A stretch of DNA of 42,802 nucleotides from Eisenbergiella tayi (GCF_001881565.1 NZ_MPDJ01000003.1:105477-148278); one strand, 5' to 3'. Counted from the stretch's first letter, positions 15,717 to 25,002 are shown. Notes: generated by a model from the sequence alone, not told the origin. Program-made: numbers and translations.

Positions 15717-17207
15717 ATGCTTACCAGGCTTAAGGAGTTAATTTATAAAATACCGGTTCTTCGGAGCATGAAGGTCTATATATTTTTGCTGATGCTTATT
15801 ATGGGTATCCTTCCCAGCATTTTTATGAGAATAGGCATTCTTCAAAGCTATGAGGAACGTGCGGTTGACCTTCGGACTTCCGATACACAGACACAATTCA
15901 AGATTATCGCAAACCATCTTCTGAATAACAATTATCTTCAGGACACCTCCTCAGAAGCGATCAATGCGGAGCTGGAACAGATGTCCAATCTGTATGACGG
16001 ACGTGTTATCATAATAAACAGTAATTTCCGGGTTGTAAAAGATACATACAGTATCAGTGAAGGAAAAACCATGATCTCGGAAGAGGTCATTCTCTGCTTT
16101 AAAGGCCAGAGCAGAACAAAATATGATAAGAAAAACGGCTATATCGAAATGACCATTCCCATTGAGGAAACCACGTCGGGCAAGAACCAGACAGGGGCGG
16201 CCGATGCGGTGAAAAAAGAAAACGGCAGCCAGGTGCAGGGAGTCATGCTTGCCAGTGTTTCCACGGACAGCATAGCCGCGACCATGGAGCTTCTGAACCG
16301 GAAGGCCCTGATTATCGAAATCGTTATGATCATCTGTATTTTCGGGGTGGCCGTGGGTTTTTCCACGATCCTTGTGAAGCCCTTTAACCGGGTAACACAG
16401 GCCATTACGGAGGTAAAGGACGGTTTTACGGATGAACCCATAGCTGTGCCTGATTATATTGAGACGGAGCATATCATAGACGCCTTCAACCAGCTGCTGA
16501 CGCAGATGAAGGTAATCGATGATTCCAGGCAGGAGTTTGTATCCAATGTATCCCATGAGCTTAAGACGCCCCTTACTTCCATGAAGGTGCTTGCGGATTC
16601 CCTCATGCAGCAGCAGGATGCGCCTGTCGAACTGTACCAGGAATTCATGCAGGATATTGCGGATGAAATCGAACGGGAAAATAAGATCATAAATGATCTG
16701 CTGTCCCTTGTAAAAATGGATAAGACAGCGGCTCAGATGAACATTACCTCTGTGGACGTAAATGAATTGATAGAGTCCGTGCTCAAGCGGCTGCGCCCCA
16801 TAGCGCGCCTTCGTGATGTGGAAGTGGTTTTTGAAAGCATACGGCCTGTGACGGCGGAGCTTGATGAAGTGAAAATAACCCAGGTATTTACGAACCTGGT
16901 GGAGAATGCCATAAAATACAATAAGGAGCACGGCTGGGTAAAGGTGCTTCTGGATGCGGATCATCAGTTTTTTACGGTGGAAATCTCGGATTCCGGAATC
17001 GGTATTCCGGAGTCGGATTATGATCATATTTTTGAGCGGTTTTACCGGGTGGATAAATCCCATTCCCGGGAAATCGGAGGGACGGGCCTGGGGCTTGCCA
17101 TCACCAGAAATGCGGTGCTGCTTCACAGGGGTTCCGTGAAGGTAAGCAGCCTGGAGGGCCAGGGAACCTGCTTTACGGTAAAAATCCCCCTTACCTATGT
17201 GAGATAA
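15717..17207 (+). CDS. Membrane sensor histidine kinase
   Basis: This 496-residue protein has a transmembrane helix at about 19-41, an extracytoplasmic sensor of about 150 residues, a second helix at about 197-220, and a HAMP segment beginning LVKPFNRVTQAI. The dimerisation domain carries phospho-accepting H280 (FVSNVSHELKTPL). The HATPase domain has NLVENAIKYN, DSGIGIPESD and GGTGLGLAI boxes. There is no PAS domain between HAMP and the catalytic part, unlike WalK. AGGAG precedes the ATG. It pairs with the regulator at 14947 and is followed directly by a GerMN lipoprotein that may modulate its sensor. Confidence 0.93.
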   Translation: MLTRLKELIYKIPVLRSMKVYIFLLMLIMGILPSIFMRIGILQSYEERAVDLRTSDTQTQFKIIANHLLNNNYLQDTSSEAINAELEQMSNLYDGRVIIINSNFRVVKDTYSISEGKTMISEEVILCFKGQSRTKYDKKNGYIEMTIPIEETTSGKNQTGAADAVKKENGSQVQGVMLASVSTDSIAATMELLNRKALIIEIVMIICIFGVAVGFSTILVKPFNRVTQAITEVKDGFTDEPIAVPDYIETEHIIDAFNQLLTQMKVIDDSRQEFVSNVSHELKTPLTSMKVLADSLMQQQDAPVELYQEFMQDIADEIERENKIINDLLSLVKMDKTAAQMNITSVDVNELIESVLKRLRPIARLRDVEVVFESIRPVTAELDEVKITQVFTNLVENAIKYNKEHGWVKVLLDADHQFFTVEISDSGIGIPESDYDHIFERFYRVDKSHSREIGGTGLGLAITRNAVLLHRGSVKVSSLEGQGTCFTVKIPLTYVR

Positions 17208-17260
17208 TTTCGGAAAAATGAGTGTAAACGCTTCCCCGGTACAAACGCCGGCGGAAAGGA

Positions 17261-18247
17261 ATGATTGGACGGAGGTTCCATAAGCGGATGAAGGATGCTT
17301 CAAGCAAAAAAAAGGCGTTGGCGGCGGTATTCCTGCTTTGCGGCGTTTTTTCCCTGCTTTTTTCCGCATGCGGGAAACAGGAGAAAGCGCAGAGCGGAAA
17401 GGCGTTCGACATATACTATCTGAACAGAGAAGAAACCAAAATCGTAAAAGAAGTTTTTTATATTGATTCCCAGGAGCCGGAAAGCCAGATCCGTCAGCTG
17501 ATTTCCGCGCTGGAGGCGACCCCTGAGGATGTGTCCCTGAAATCCCCGGTAGGGAACGGATTCCGGATTACCAGCTTTCAGGTGGAGGAAGGCGGACAGC
17601 TGGATCTGGATGTGGATGAGAGCTACAAAAAGCTGCCCTTTACCACGGAAATCCTGGTACGGGCGGCCCTTGTCAGAACACTTTCCCAGGCGGAGGGGAT
17701 CAATCATGTGCTCATGACGGTGGGAGGACAGCCTCTCACGGATAATATCGGCGTAACCGTAGGCCCCATGACCGCAGACGCGTTTATCGATAATGCGGGA
17801 GAAGAGATGAACACCTATGAAGGGGTGAAGCTGAAGCTTTATTTTGCCAACGAAACAGGGGACGGCCTGGTGGAAGTCATCAAGCCGGTGGAATATAACA
17901 GCAATATTTCCATGGAAAAGCTGGTAGTGGAATACCTGGTGAAGGGGCCGGATAGCGAAGACGCCTTTCCGGTTATCAACCCCGCCACCAAAATTCTGGG
18001 TGTTACGGTAAAGGACGGAATCTGCTATGTGAATGTGGATGAGAATTTCATGACCCAGATTTATAATGTCACTGCCGATGTAGTGATATATTCCATAGTC
18101 AATTCCCTGGTCGAGCTTTCCAACGTAAATAAAGTACAGATAGCCGTGAACGGCAAAACAGATATTGTGTTCCGGGAAACCTTTAATCTCGTGAACTTGT
18201 ACGAAAGGAACCTGGAACTGATTAAGACAGGAGAAAACCAAAAATGA
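17261..18247 (+). CDS. Lipoprotein with two GerMN domains
   Basis: This 328-residue protein has a signal peptide ending in the lipobox LLFSAC (cysteine 37) and two copies of the GerMN module, about 60-165 and 195-310. Each shows the YFA/YYLNRE start and a VDE(N/S) strand (LDLDVDESYKKL; CYVNVDENFMTQ). GerM acts in sporulation and germination; in Actinobacteria the GerMN lipoprotein LpqB works with the MtrAB system. The location right after a kinase gene suggests a sensor accessory role. Two in-frame starts exist: 17261, and 17288 with GGAGG 12 bases upstream. It overlaps comEC by 4 bases (ATGA). Confidence 0.88.
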   Translation: MIGRRFHKRMKDASSKKKALAAVFLLCGVFSLLFSACGKQEKAQSGKAFDIYYLNREETKIVKEVFYIDSQEPESQIRQLISALEATPEDVSLKSPVGNGFRITSFQVEEGGQLDLDVDESYKKLPFTTEILVRAALVRTLSQAEGINHVLMTVGGQPLTDNIGVTVGPMTADAFIDNAGEEMNTYEGVKLKLYFANETGDGLVEVIKPVEYNSNISMEKLVVEYLVKGPDSEDAFPVINPATKILGVTVKDGICYVNVDENFMTQIYNVTADVVIYSIVNSLVELSNVNKVQIAVNGKTDIVFRETFNLVNLYERNLELIKTGENQK

Positions 18248-20619
18248 GACGACCCTTATGCCTGGCAATGCTGGGCTTTGTGGCGGCAGTCAGGGTTATA
18301 ACGTGGATAAAGCCGCTGCCTGTCCCTTCCCCTCCGGCGGAGGACGGGCAGCGGTGCACGATTGTGGGAACGGTCCGGGATATCGTCAGTTATACGGATG
18401 TGACGACCGGCCGTCCCATACAGCTTATTTTTTTAATGGCTGCGGCCTCAGATACCAGCTTCGATTTACAAAACAATTCTGAATTCAGCAATTCTGATCA
18501 TTTCAATCAGCCAATATCCAATACAACAACTGAATATAAAGATGCAGCGCAGGTGATCTGCAGGCTTGCTTCGGAAAACTTGCTTTCCGAAGAAGAAAGC
18601 AGGCTTCCCGAAATAGGAAGCAGAGTCCGCTATCAGGGAAAGGCACGTCATTTCAGGGAGGCTACCAATCCGGGAGAATTTGACGAGAGAGCATATTATG
18701 CCGGCCTGGGGATCAGCATGCAGCTGACAGATGCAGTGCTTACCGGAAAGAGCAGAAATTATTCCGCTTACCGTCATTTCCTTTATGAAATCAGATGCCG
18801 TGCGGGTGATATCCTGGAAACAGTTTTTCCGGAAAAGGAGGCATCTGTGGCGAAGGCGATGCTTCTTGGGGAAAAGAAAGGAATCGACAGGGAGCTTAAG
18901 AGCCTGTACCAGGAAGCGGGAATTGCCCATATCCTTGCGATATCGGGATTACATATTTCTTTGCTGGGAATGGGGCTTTACCGGCTGCTGACACTGCGTC
19001 TGTCCCGGAAAACAGCTTCTCTGCTTTCCTCCTTCGTTCTTATTTCCTATCTGATAATGACCGGCGCATCCCCGTCGGCCGTACGGGCCGTATTCATGTT
19101 TTTCCTATACATGCTGGCCGGTCTGGCGGGCAGAACCTATGACATGCCCACGGCCCTTTCCCTGGCGGCGGCGCTGCTTCTTGTGGAAAATCCGGCTTAC
19201 CTGTCAAACAGCGGTTTTCAGCTGTCATTCATGGCGGCAGCGGGTGCGGCGGTGGTGATTCCCCGGTTTTCCAGGATGGGAAGTGAAGCGGCCCGTGCGG
19301 GGGGAGGGATCAGATATACCCCGCCGGCCGGCCCTCTTAAAAGTAAGCTGATCGAGGGGCTTCGTGCCAGCTTTTGTATCAATCTGACAACACTTCCGGT
19401 GCTTCTTGCCTCTTTTTATGAATGGAACCTGTTTTCTGTGCTGCTCAATGTCCTGGTTATCCCGCTTATGGGAGTCCTTATGGGCGGAATCCTTCTGCTT
19501 GTGCTGACCGGGGGCCTTTTCACCGGCCTTGGGGCAGCAAGCGGTACGCTGCTTAGCATGATGGCATTGCCGGTCAGGGGAATTTTTCTTATTTATGAAA
19601 AATTGTGCCTGCTCACACAGCACCTGCCGGGAAGATGGCATGCGGGTATGCCCCATATGTGGCAGATTCTTCTTTTTTATGCAGGGCTGGCGGTACTCCT
19701 TGCGCTGGCTGAAAAAATCCCGAAAAAAGCCGGGTGGCCTCTGGCGGCGATACTGTGCCTGATTTTCGCAGTGAATCCCCGCGGTGAAACACAGCTTACC
19801 ATGCTGGATGTGGGGCAGGGGGATTGTATTTATATCCGGACGGAGAGCGGAAACCATTATTTATATGATGCGGGCAGCACATCCCGGAAAGATACCGGTA
19901 CCTGGCAGGTGATCCCCTTTTTGAAGTACCAGGGAGTCGATCGGCTGGAGGCTGTTTTTGTGAGCCACTGGGATGAAGATCATGTCAACGGGCTGGATGC
20001 GGTTTTCGAATGGGCGGATCAGAGCGGAATCCCCATAGGAGGCCTGGTGCTGCCGGGTGAAGGCCCTGACGGTGATGAACCGGATAAGCTCCTTGAAAGC
20101 GCCCGGAACCATGGAATCCCTGTATACCGCATGATAGCCGGAGAAGAACTATCCGATGGAAAAACATCATTTTTATGCCTGTATCCGCAGAAAAACGGAT
20201 TTTATAAAGACAGGAATGCCTCCTCTCTGGTGCTGAAGCTGCGTGTGAAAGGGGATGGGGAGAAACCGGCCTTCACGGCGCTGCTTACAGGTGATGTGGA
20301 GGCGGAGGGGGAAATGCGTATGCTGGAAGAAGAGGAAGCAAAGTATTCCAGAGAGCTTTTAGAAGGCTGTGATATCCTGAAAACGGCTCATCATGGCTCG
20401 GATACCTCCACTACAGAAGAATTCCTGGATGCGGCGGCTCCTTCCCTTGCGCTGATTTCCTGCGGAAAAAATAATTCCTATGGACATCCTCATAAAGAAG
20501 TACTTCAGCGCTTCGAGGAAAGAGGAATTCCCGTACTCATAACCACGGACTGCGGCGCGGTTACGATAAGGGCTAAAAATAAAAAAATAAGGGTGGAGCC
20601 TTTTTTGGACGTTGACTGA
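18244..20619 (+). CDS. comEC: DNA internalization protein ComEC/Rec2
   Basis: This 791-residue membrane channel carries single-stranded DNA into the cytoplasm during transformation. It has an N-terminal pair of membrane segments with an OB-like extracytoplasmic domain. The Competence domain begins near residue 195, with GEKKGID and AHILAISGLHISLLGMG. Many helices follow, then a C-terminal metallo-beta-lactamase domain with LDVGQGDCIYI, HWDEDH (575-580) and TAHHGSDTST. All metal ligands look intact, so the nuclease-like domain may be active. Translation is coupled to the GerMN gene through an ATGA overlap. No other com machinery is in the window. Confidence 0.94.
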   Translation: MRRPLCLAMLGFVAAVRVITWIKPLPVPSPPAEDGQRCTIVGTVRDIVSYTDVTTGRPIQLIFLMAAASDTSFDLQNNSEFSNSDHFNQPISNTTTEYKDAAQVICRLASENLLSEEESRLPEIGSRVRYQGKARHFREATNPGEFDERAYYAGLGISMQLTDAVLTGKSRNYSAYRHFLYEIRCRAGDILETVFPEKEASVAKAMLLGEKKGIDRELKSLYQEAGIAHILAISGLHISLLGMGLYRLLTLRLSRKTASLLSSFVLISYLIMTGASPSAVRAVFMFFLYMLAGLAGRTYDMPTALSLAAALLLVENPAYLSNSGFQLSFMAAAGAAVVIPRFSRMGSEAARAGGGIRYTPPAGPLKSKLIEGLRASFCINLTTLPVLLASFYEWNLFSVLLNVLVIPLMGVLMGGILLLVLTGGLFTGLGAASGTLLSMMALPVRGIFLIYEKLCLLTQHLPGRWHAGMPHMWQILLFYAGLAVLLALAEKIPKKAGWPLAAILCLIFAVNPRGETQLTMLDVGQGDCIYIRTESGNHYLYDAGSTSRKDTGTWQVIPFLKYQGVDRLEAVFVSHWDEDHVNGLDAVFEWADQSGIPIGGLVLPGEGPDGDEPDKLLESARNHGIPVYRMIAGEELSDGKTSFLCLYPQKNGFYKDRNASSLVLKLRVKGDGEKPAFTALLTGDVEAEGEMRMLEEEEAKYSRELLEGCDILKTAHHGSDTSTTEEFLDAAAPSLALISCGKNNSYGHPHKEVLQRFEERGIPVLITTDCGAVTIRAKNKKIRVEPFLDVD

Positions 20620-20638
20620 CAGACACGAATGTGTCATG
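20617..20638. repeat. Small hairpin at the comEC stop codon
   Basis: TGACAGACAC-GAA-TGTGTCA forms a short inverted repeat whose first three bases are the comEC stop codon. It has no T-run. Confidence 0.4.
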
Positions 20639-20684
20639 ATATTAGAGGACAAGAATGAAATGCGGCGAAGGAAGGAGGCCTGAA

Positions 20685-21686
20685 ATGCAGCAGCTGTTGG
20701 AAGACATTAAAAACAGGCAGTTCAGGCAGGTTTATTTGTTATACGGACAGGAAGCCTATCTGAAGAACCAGTACAGGGACAAGCTGAAAGAGGCCCTTGT
20801 GCAGGACGGGGACACCATGAATTTTACCGTTTTCAAGGGTAAAAACAGTAATCCCGGCGAAATCATAGATCTGGCGGAAACCATGCCCTTTCTTGCGGAA
20901 AGAAGAGTGATTCTCATTGAGGACAGCGGTTTTTTCAAGAAAGGCGGCGAGCAGCTGGCGGATTATCTGAAGGAACCGGCATCCACGGTGTGCATCCTTT
21001 TTTCAGAGTCCGAGGTGGATAAAAGGAATAAGCTTTTTAAGGCCGTAAAGGACAATGGCTGTGCGGTGGAGTTTGCCACACAGGATGAGACCACGCTGAA
21101 AAGATGGGTGCTGGGAAGAATAAAGAAGGAAAACAAGGTGATTTCCTCTGCCAGCCTGGATTTTTTCCTCCAGAAAACCGGTTCGGACATGGAAAATATC
21201 AGCAGGGAAATGGAGAAGCTTTTCTGCTATACCCTGAAGAAAGATACGATTACGGAAGAGGATATAGAAGCTGTCTGTACCCATCAGGTGACAAGCCAGA
21301 TATTTGATATGGTGGAGTCCATCGCCATGGGCAGGCAGCAGCAGGCTTTGAAGCTGTATTATGACCTGCTTGCGCTGAAAGAACCGCCTATGCGTATTCT
21401 TTTTCTCATAGGAAGGCAGTTCAATCTGCTCCTTCAGGTAAAAGAACTGAAGGCGAAAGGCTGTGACAACAGGAAGATCGGTGAAAAAACCGGATTGCAC
21501 AGCTTTATTGCAGGCAAATATGTGAGCCAGGCCGCAAGATTTAAAAAGGAAGAACTGCGCGAGGCCCTGGAGGCCTGCGTGAGCACAGATGAAGCGGTAA
21601 AGAGCGGCCGACTGAATGACACCATGGGAGTAGAGCTTCTTATCGTAAGATACAGTTCCGGAGGCAGAGCTTCAGGACGTGCATAG
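20685..21686 (+). CDS. holA: DNA polymerase III delta subunit
   Basis: This 333-residue clamp-loader subunit opens the beta sliding clamp. N-terminal RQVYLLYGQEAYLKNQY is the characteristic family opening, followed by an AAA+-like region without a working ATP site (TVCILFSESEVDKRNK) and the C-terminal collar domain (LLALKEPPMRILFLIGRQF). comEC followed by holA is the standard order in Firmicutes. GGAGG lies 8 bases before the chosen ATG; an upstream ATG at 20655 lacks support. The usual neighbour rpsT is absent. Confidence 0.93.
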   Translation: MQQLLEDIKNRQFRQVYLLYGQEAYLKNQYRDKLKEALVQDGDTMNFTVFKGKNSNPGEIIDLAETMPFLAERRVILIEDSGFFKKGGEQLADYLKEPASTVCILFSESEVDKRNKLFKAVKDNGCAVEFATQDETTLKRWVLGRIKKENKVISSASLDFFLQKTGSDMENISREMEKLFCYTLKKDTITEEDIEAVCTHQVTSQIFDMVESIAMGRQQQALKLYYDLLALKEPPMRILFLIGRQFNLLLQVKELKAKGCDNRKIGEKTGLHSFIAGKYVSQAARFKKEELREALEACVSTDEAVKSGRLNDTMGVELLIVRYSSGGRASGRA

Positions 21687-21712
21687 AACAGACAGTACAA
21701 AGGAGAAAAGAT

Positions 21713-22315
21713 ATGAGCGGATTTATATCTGTCATCGTGTGGGTCGTTATTATGTTGGCCGTATCGGGAGTTTTAAGAGGGAAAAACAGAGGCGGCAGCA
21801 GTGATCAGAATCCCTATTATAAAAATAATACGCCGCCCCCGGTACCGCCGGCTTATACACAGCCGCCGTCAGCACCTCAGCCCTCCCGGCAGCCTGTGGG
21901 GAGAGAGACACAGGCCATGACAGGAACACAGGTGAAAACAGGGACAGCCAAGCCGGGCATGACCAATTATTCGGCCGGTACAGTGCCGGAGAAGAATAAA
22001 AAAGAGGGCATAAAGAATGTCGCCCACTCCGCTGTTCATAAAAAGGGCGGGGAAGCCGACATGTCCACAACCGATTATCTCAGGCAGAAGGCTGTTCTGG
22101 ATGAAGCGGAACACCGTCAGGAAAAGAGGCAGGAGAACCAGCGGGCCAGATGGGAAACCGGCGGGCTGCCCGCTGCAAAGAGGTTATATGAAGGAGACAG
22201 CGTACCACAGGGTATGAGGCGTGTGACCTGTTCCTATTGCGGTGCGGACAATCTGGTTCCCCAGGGGAGCAGACAGAAGTATACCTGCTATTTCTGCAGG
22301 GAAGAATTAGAATAA
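21713..22315 (+). CDS. Membrane-anchored zinc-ribbon protein, function unknown
   Basis: This 200-residue protein has a single N-terminal membrane helix (about 3-21), a low-complexity Pro/Gln/Ser region (about 40-65), a polar middle with EAEHRQEKRQENQRARWE that may be helical, and a C-terminal zinc ribbon CSYCGADNLVP ... CYFCREELE. The CxxC pairs are 17 residues apart. I do not recognise a named family. AAAGGAG precedes the ATG, 26 bases after holA, so it is probably in the same operon. A cytoplasmic adaptor tethered to the membrane is one possibility. Confidence 0.75.
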   Translation: MSGFISVIVWVVIMLAVSGVLRGKNRGGSSDQNPYYKNNTPPPVPPAYTQPPSAPQPSRQPVGRETQAMTGTQVKTGTAKPGMTNYSAGTVPEKNKKEGIKNVAHSAVHKKGGEADMSTTDYLRQKAVLDEAEHRQEKRQENQRARWETGGLPAAKRLYEGDSVPQGMRRVTCSYCGADNLVPQGSRQKYTCYFCREELE

Positions 22316-22355
22316 GACTTTGATGGATGCGTTAAGCGCACGGAAAGGAGTAAAT

Positions 22356-22802
22356 ATGGGAAAAATAGAAGAAGTAAGGGCAGAGATGGTTGCGGCTATG
22401 AAGAATAAGGATAAGGACAGAAAGGATACTTTATCCGCTCTTCTGGCTGCGCTCAAAAACAAAGCCATTGATAAAAGAGCGGATCTGACCGAAGCAGAAG
22501 AAAACGAAGTTATCAAAAAGGAAATCAAGCAGACTCAGGAGACTAAGGAATTGGCCCCTGCGGACAGAACGGATATCATCGAGGAATGCGAAAAACGTCT
22601 GGCTGTCCTGAAGGAATTTGCGCCTGAAGAGATGAGCGAGGAAGCTATCCGCAAAGAAATCAGCGAAGTTCTTGCCGGGCTGGGAATTGAAGCTCCTACA
22701 GGGAAGGATAAGGGCAGGATTATGAAGGAGCTTATGCCCCGCGTTAAGGGAAAGGCTGACGGAGCCCTGGTAAATAAGCTTGTTGGAGAAGTGATACAAT
22801 AA
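22356..22802 (+). CDS. yqeY: GatB/YqeY domain protein
   Basis: This 148-residue protein shows the YqeY layout: an N-terminal helical part (MAAMKNKDKDRKDTLSALLA-like, about 8-30), then EEAIRKEISEVL and the C-terminal GRIMKELMPRVKGKADGALV segment related to the GatB tail domain. YqeY proteins are thought to bind tRNA or affect aminoacylation, but the role is not settled. AAAGGAG lies before ATG 22356; the in-frame ATG at 22320 lacks a site. A terminator follows directly. Confidence 0.9.
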   Translation: MGKIEEVRAEMVAAMKNKDKDRKDTLSALLAALKNKAIDKRADLTEAEENEVIKKEIKQTQETKELAPADRTDIIEECEKRLAVLKEFAPEEMSEEAIRKEISEVLAGLGIEAPTGKDKGRIMKELMPRVKGKADGALVNKLVGEVIQ

Positions 22803-22816
22803 TAAAGAAGCGGCTG

Positions 22817-22880
22817 GGCCTCTTCGTCCCTGTGCTTTTTCCGGTTGGAGAAAAGTACAGGGACGGAGGGGCCTTGTTAT
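22817..22880 (+). terminator. Terminator after yqeY
   Basis: GGCCTCTTCGTCCCTGT pairs with ACAGGGACGGAGGGGCC, with an extra CTTTT/AAAAG helix near the loop. TTGTTATTAT follows. It ends the comEA-yqeY block and marks the edge of the AT-rich islet. Confidence 0.75.
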
Positions 22881-22921
22881 TATCTGATGTATTTGGATGG
22901 AACTGGCAGGGAGGGACAGAA

Positions 22922-23554
22922 ATGCTGCGGACAATTTTGTTTGATATGTATGGAGTAATATTAAAGGAAAGCAAAGGTAATTTTGTTCCATATACTTTGA
23001 ACTATTTTCCTGATCAGGAACATGAAAGACTGATTAGACAGTTTAAGGAAGAACAGCTGTTTACAAAAGCTGGAAATGGTTTAATAAGCTCAGATGATTT
23101 TTTATTACAATTAGGATTTACAAATCCGCAGCGTCATATGAAAAATTATCTGGAAAATTATTTGACACTGGATAATAGTTTTATACCTTTTGCTGAAAAA
23201 TACTTTAGGAAATTCAGGTTTATTTTAGTGTCCAATGATGTTTCAGAGTGGAGTGCGTATATTACGGAATTTTATAATCTTAATAAGTTTTTTCATGAGA
23301 AAATTGTGAGCGGCGATATAAAATGCAGAAAGCCGGATATAAGAGTATTTAAATATGCATTAAAGCAAAGCAAAAGTTTACCACAAGAGTGTATTTTCAT
23401 AGACAATAGTGTGGATAATTTGGTTGCAGCAGAAAGTCTGGGTATTATTCCTGTTTTATTTAATCGAGATAATGTGGCGTATGAGGGATTAACAGTTAAT
23501 AATTTTGAAGAATTGGATCGGTTGATTATCAAAGGGATAAAATTGAATGAATAG
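22922..23554 (+). CDS. HAD-superfamily hydrolase (subfamily IA)
   Basis: This 210-residue phosphatase-like protein has motif I FDMYGVIL (the second acidic residue is replaced by tyrosine, as in haloacid-dehalogenase-type members), motif II LVSNDVSEWS, motif III lysine in CRKPDIRVF and motif IV FIDNSVDNLVAAE. The cap lies between motifs I and II. The substrate is unknown. The start at 22922 has GGGAGGGA upstream; the longer in-frame start at 22832 falls inside the terminator. Base composition is markedly AT-rich compared with neighbours, and a second HAD gene follows. Confidence 0.85.
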   Translation: MLRTILFDMYGVILKESKGNFVPYTLNYFPDQEHERLIRQFKEEQLFTKAGNGLISSDDFLLQLGFTNPQRHMKNYLENYLTLDNSFIPFAEKYFRKFRFILVSNDVSEWSAYITEFYNLNKFFHEKIVSGDIKCRKPDIRVFKYALKQSKSLPQECIFIDNSVDNLVAAESLGIIPVLFNRDNVAYEGLTVNNFEELDRLIIKGIKLNE

Positions 23555-23617
23555 TGATATCAACCTGTTGATAAGTAAACGAGATATACATATGCATAGG
23601 AGCATGCGGAGAAAGAA

Positions 23618-24292
23618 ATGATAAAAGCTGTATATTTTGACCTGTTTTTTACGCTGATAATTCCATCTTATGAAAAAATTAATAATGAATATGATATACT
23701 GCATTTGTCGATGACTGAATGGGAAAATTATGCAGAAAATGATATGGTGTACCAGGAAAGAGCTTTGGGACAAGTCAAATCGGAAATGGAAATTATAGAC
23801 AGAATTATTTCTGTTATTCCATTTCAAGTGAATGATATTCAAAAAAAGAAGATTTTATCTGCACGTGAAAAAAGAATGAAAAATGCATTACATAATGTAC
23901 CAGAAGATTTGATTGATGTCTTAAAAATATTAAAAAACCGAAAGATAAAAATAGGTTTAATAAGCAATGCTGACATTATAGACTGTAAATATTGGGGTGA
24001 ATCAAAATTAGCTTCCTTTTTTGATGATGTGATATTTTCTTGTAATGTGGGATATTTAAAACCGGACAGACAGATTTACGAACTTGCAATGCAGAATCTA
24101 AAGGTACTGCCGGATGAGAGTTTATTTGTGGGGGATGGCGGCTCCAATGAATTATTTGGAGCAAAATCAGCCGGGATGAAAACAATATTTACAGAGGCGC
24201 TTGAAAATAAGAATGGCGAAAAAAGGAATAATATTATGAAGTATGCGGATTATCATATTAATAATTTTGCCGAAATATTAAAGTATGTTTGA
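23618..24292 (+). CDS. HAD-superfamily hydrolase (subfamily IA)
   Basis: This 224-residue protein has motif I VYFDLFFTL, motif II LISNAD, motif III GYLKPDRQIYE and motif IV FVGDGGSNELFGAKSAG. Its aspartate-leucine-phenylalanine motif I also departs from the classic DxD, so dephosphorylation capacity is uncertain. GGAGAAAG precedes the ATG. It follows the first HAD gene by 63 bases in the same AT-rich stretch. The two are not close copies. A role in repairing or clearing a phosphorylated metabolite is only a guess. Confidence 0.83.
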   Translation: MIKAVYFDLFFTLIIPSYEKINNEYDILHLSMTEWENYAENDMVYQERALGQVKSEMEIIDRIISVIPFQVNDIQKKKILSAREKRMKNALHNVPEDLIDVLKILKNRKIKIGLISNADIIDCKYWGESKLASFFDDVIFSCNVGYLKPDRQIYELAMQNLKVLPDESLFVGDGGSNELFGAKSAGMKTIFTEALENKNGEKRNNIMKYADYHINNFAEILKYV

Positions 24293-24624
24293 TATGCATG
24301 CAGACGGGAATAGAAATGAGAAAAATTCTAACAGATGGTGCTAAAACATTTTCTATTTATAATTAATGAAGAGTTCCCTGAAATCAATGATAATTTATTT
24401 AAAGAAGCACAAAATAAAATGAAAGGTTTTTTTAATGCTCTGCCCAAAATTCTTTTTAAATAAATATTTTTATCTCAATTGAAACTTTTTTCTTCCATGC
24501 CGCATCTAATCTATAAAAGCTCGGTAATTACTGCCTGACAAATCCGAACAGGCGGTTAAGTCCGTATTATAGTACAGATGAAGTGCCATAATAGGCAAAA
24601 AGGTGCAGGGCGGAGGAAATGATC
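24293..24624. other. AT-rich intergenic segment
   Basis: It contains the small ORF at 24335-24463. After about 24480 the composition returns toward the genomic average. GCCTG/CAGGC (near 24535-24553) is a weak hairpin. I see no clear promoter for the downstream gene; TATTAT near 24566 is a weak candidate. Confidence 0.5.
24335..24463 (+). pseudogene. 42-codon AT-rich ORF, probable gene remnant
   Basis: ATG 24335 to TAA 24461-24463 encodes 42 residues, with FLFIINEEFPEINDNL and a basic tail MKGFFNALPKILFK. There is no ribosome binding site. Codon use is AT-rich like the HAD genes just upstream. It may be the 3' end of a gene lost from the islet, or a genuine small protein. No family recognised. 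Confidence 0.3.
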
Positions 24625-25002
24625 ATGAGGGAAAAACTAAGGAAAAGAACAGGGCTTCTGGCAGTTACCGGGGTAATAATGCTTGTATGCGCATTCTTTA
24701 TCACGGGAACGGTGATGAGCCAGACAAGGGACAGGGTGAAGGTGGATGAGAAGTATTATGTCCTTCTGGAGGAAGAATATCTGAAACAGGTAAGGGAGAT
24801 CCTCAAACAGGAAGGCTATTCCAACTGCGGGCTGACGCTGACCTATACAAAGGAAGTGGGCGGTGAGCGCAGATATCATCTGCGTATCCATAACCAGCGG
24901 TTTGACCGGCTGAATGATATAGAAAAGAAGGCCATTCTTAACCGTGTTGGTAAAGTGGATTTCGGAGTGGAAGGCTGCAGCCTTTACCAGGAATATAACT
25001 GA
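24625..25002 (+). CDS. Small membrane-anchored protein, function unknown
   Basis: This 125-residue protein has a basic N-terminus (MREKLRKRTG), one membrane helix (about 10-30) and an extracytoplasmic domain of about 95 residues with LEEEYLKQVREILKQEGY and RYHLRIHNQRFDRL, predicted mixed alpha/beta. The pattern looks like a small conserved protein of Lachnospiraceae, but I cannot name the family. The start at 24625 is preferred over 24619 because GGAGG is then 8 bases away. Its stop codon lies inside an inverted repeat. Confidence 0.65.
   Translation: MREKLRKRTGLLAVTGVIMLVCAFFITGTVMSQTRDRVKVDEKYYVLLEEEYLKQVREILKQEGYSNCGLTLTYTKEVGGERRYHLRIHNQRFDRLNDIEKKAILNRVGKVDFGVEGCSLYQEYN

Noticed and set aside
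15951..17369. 472-codon minus-strand frame over the histidine kinase gene
   Set aside because: Shadow of the kinase; rich in His and Arg with no recognisable domain.
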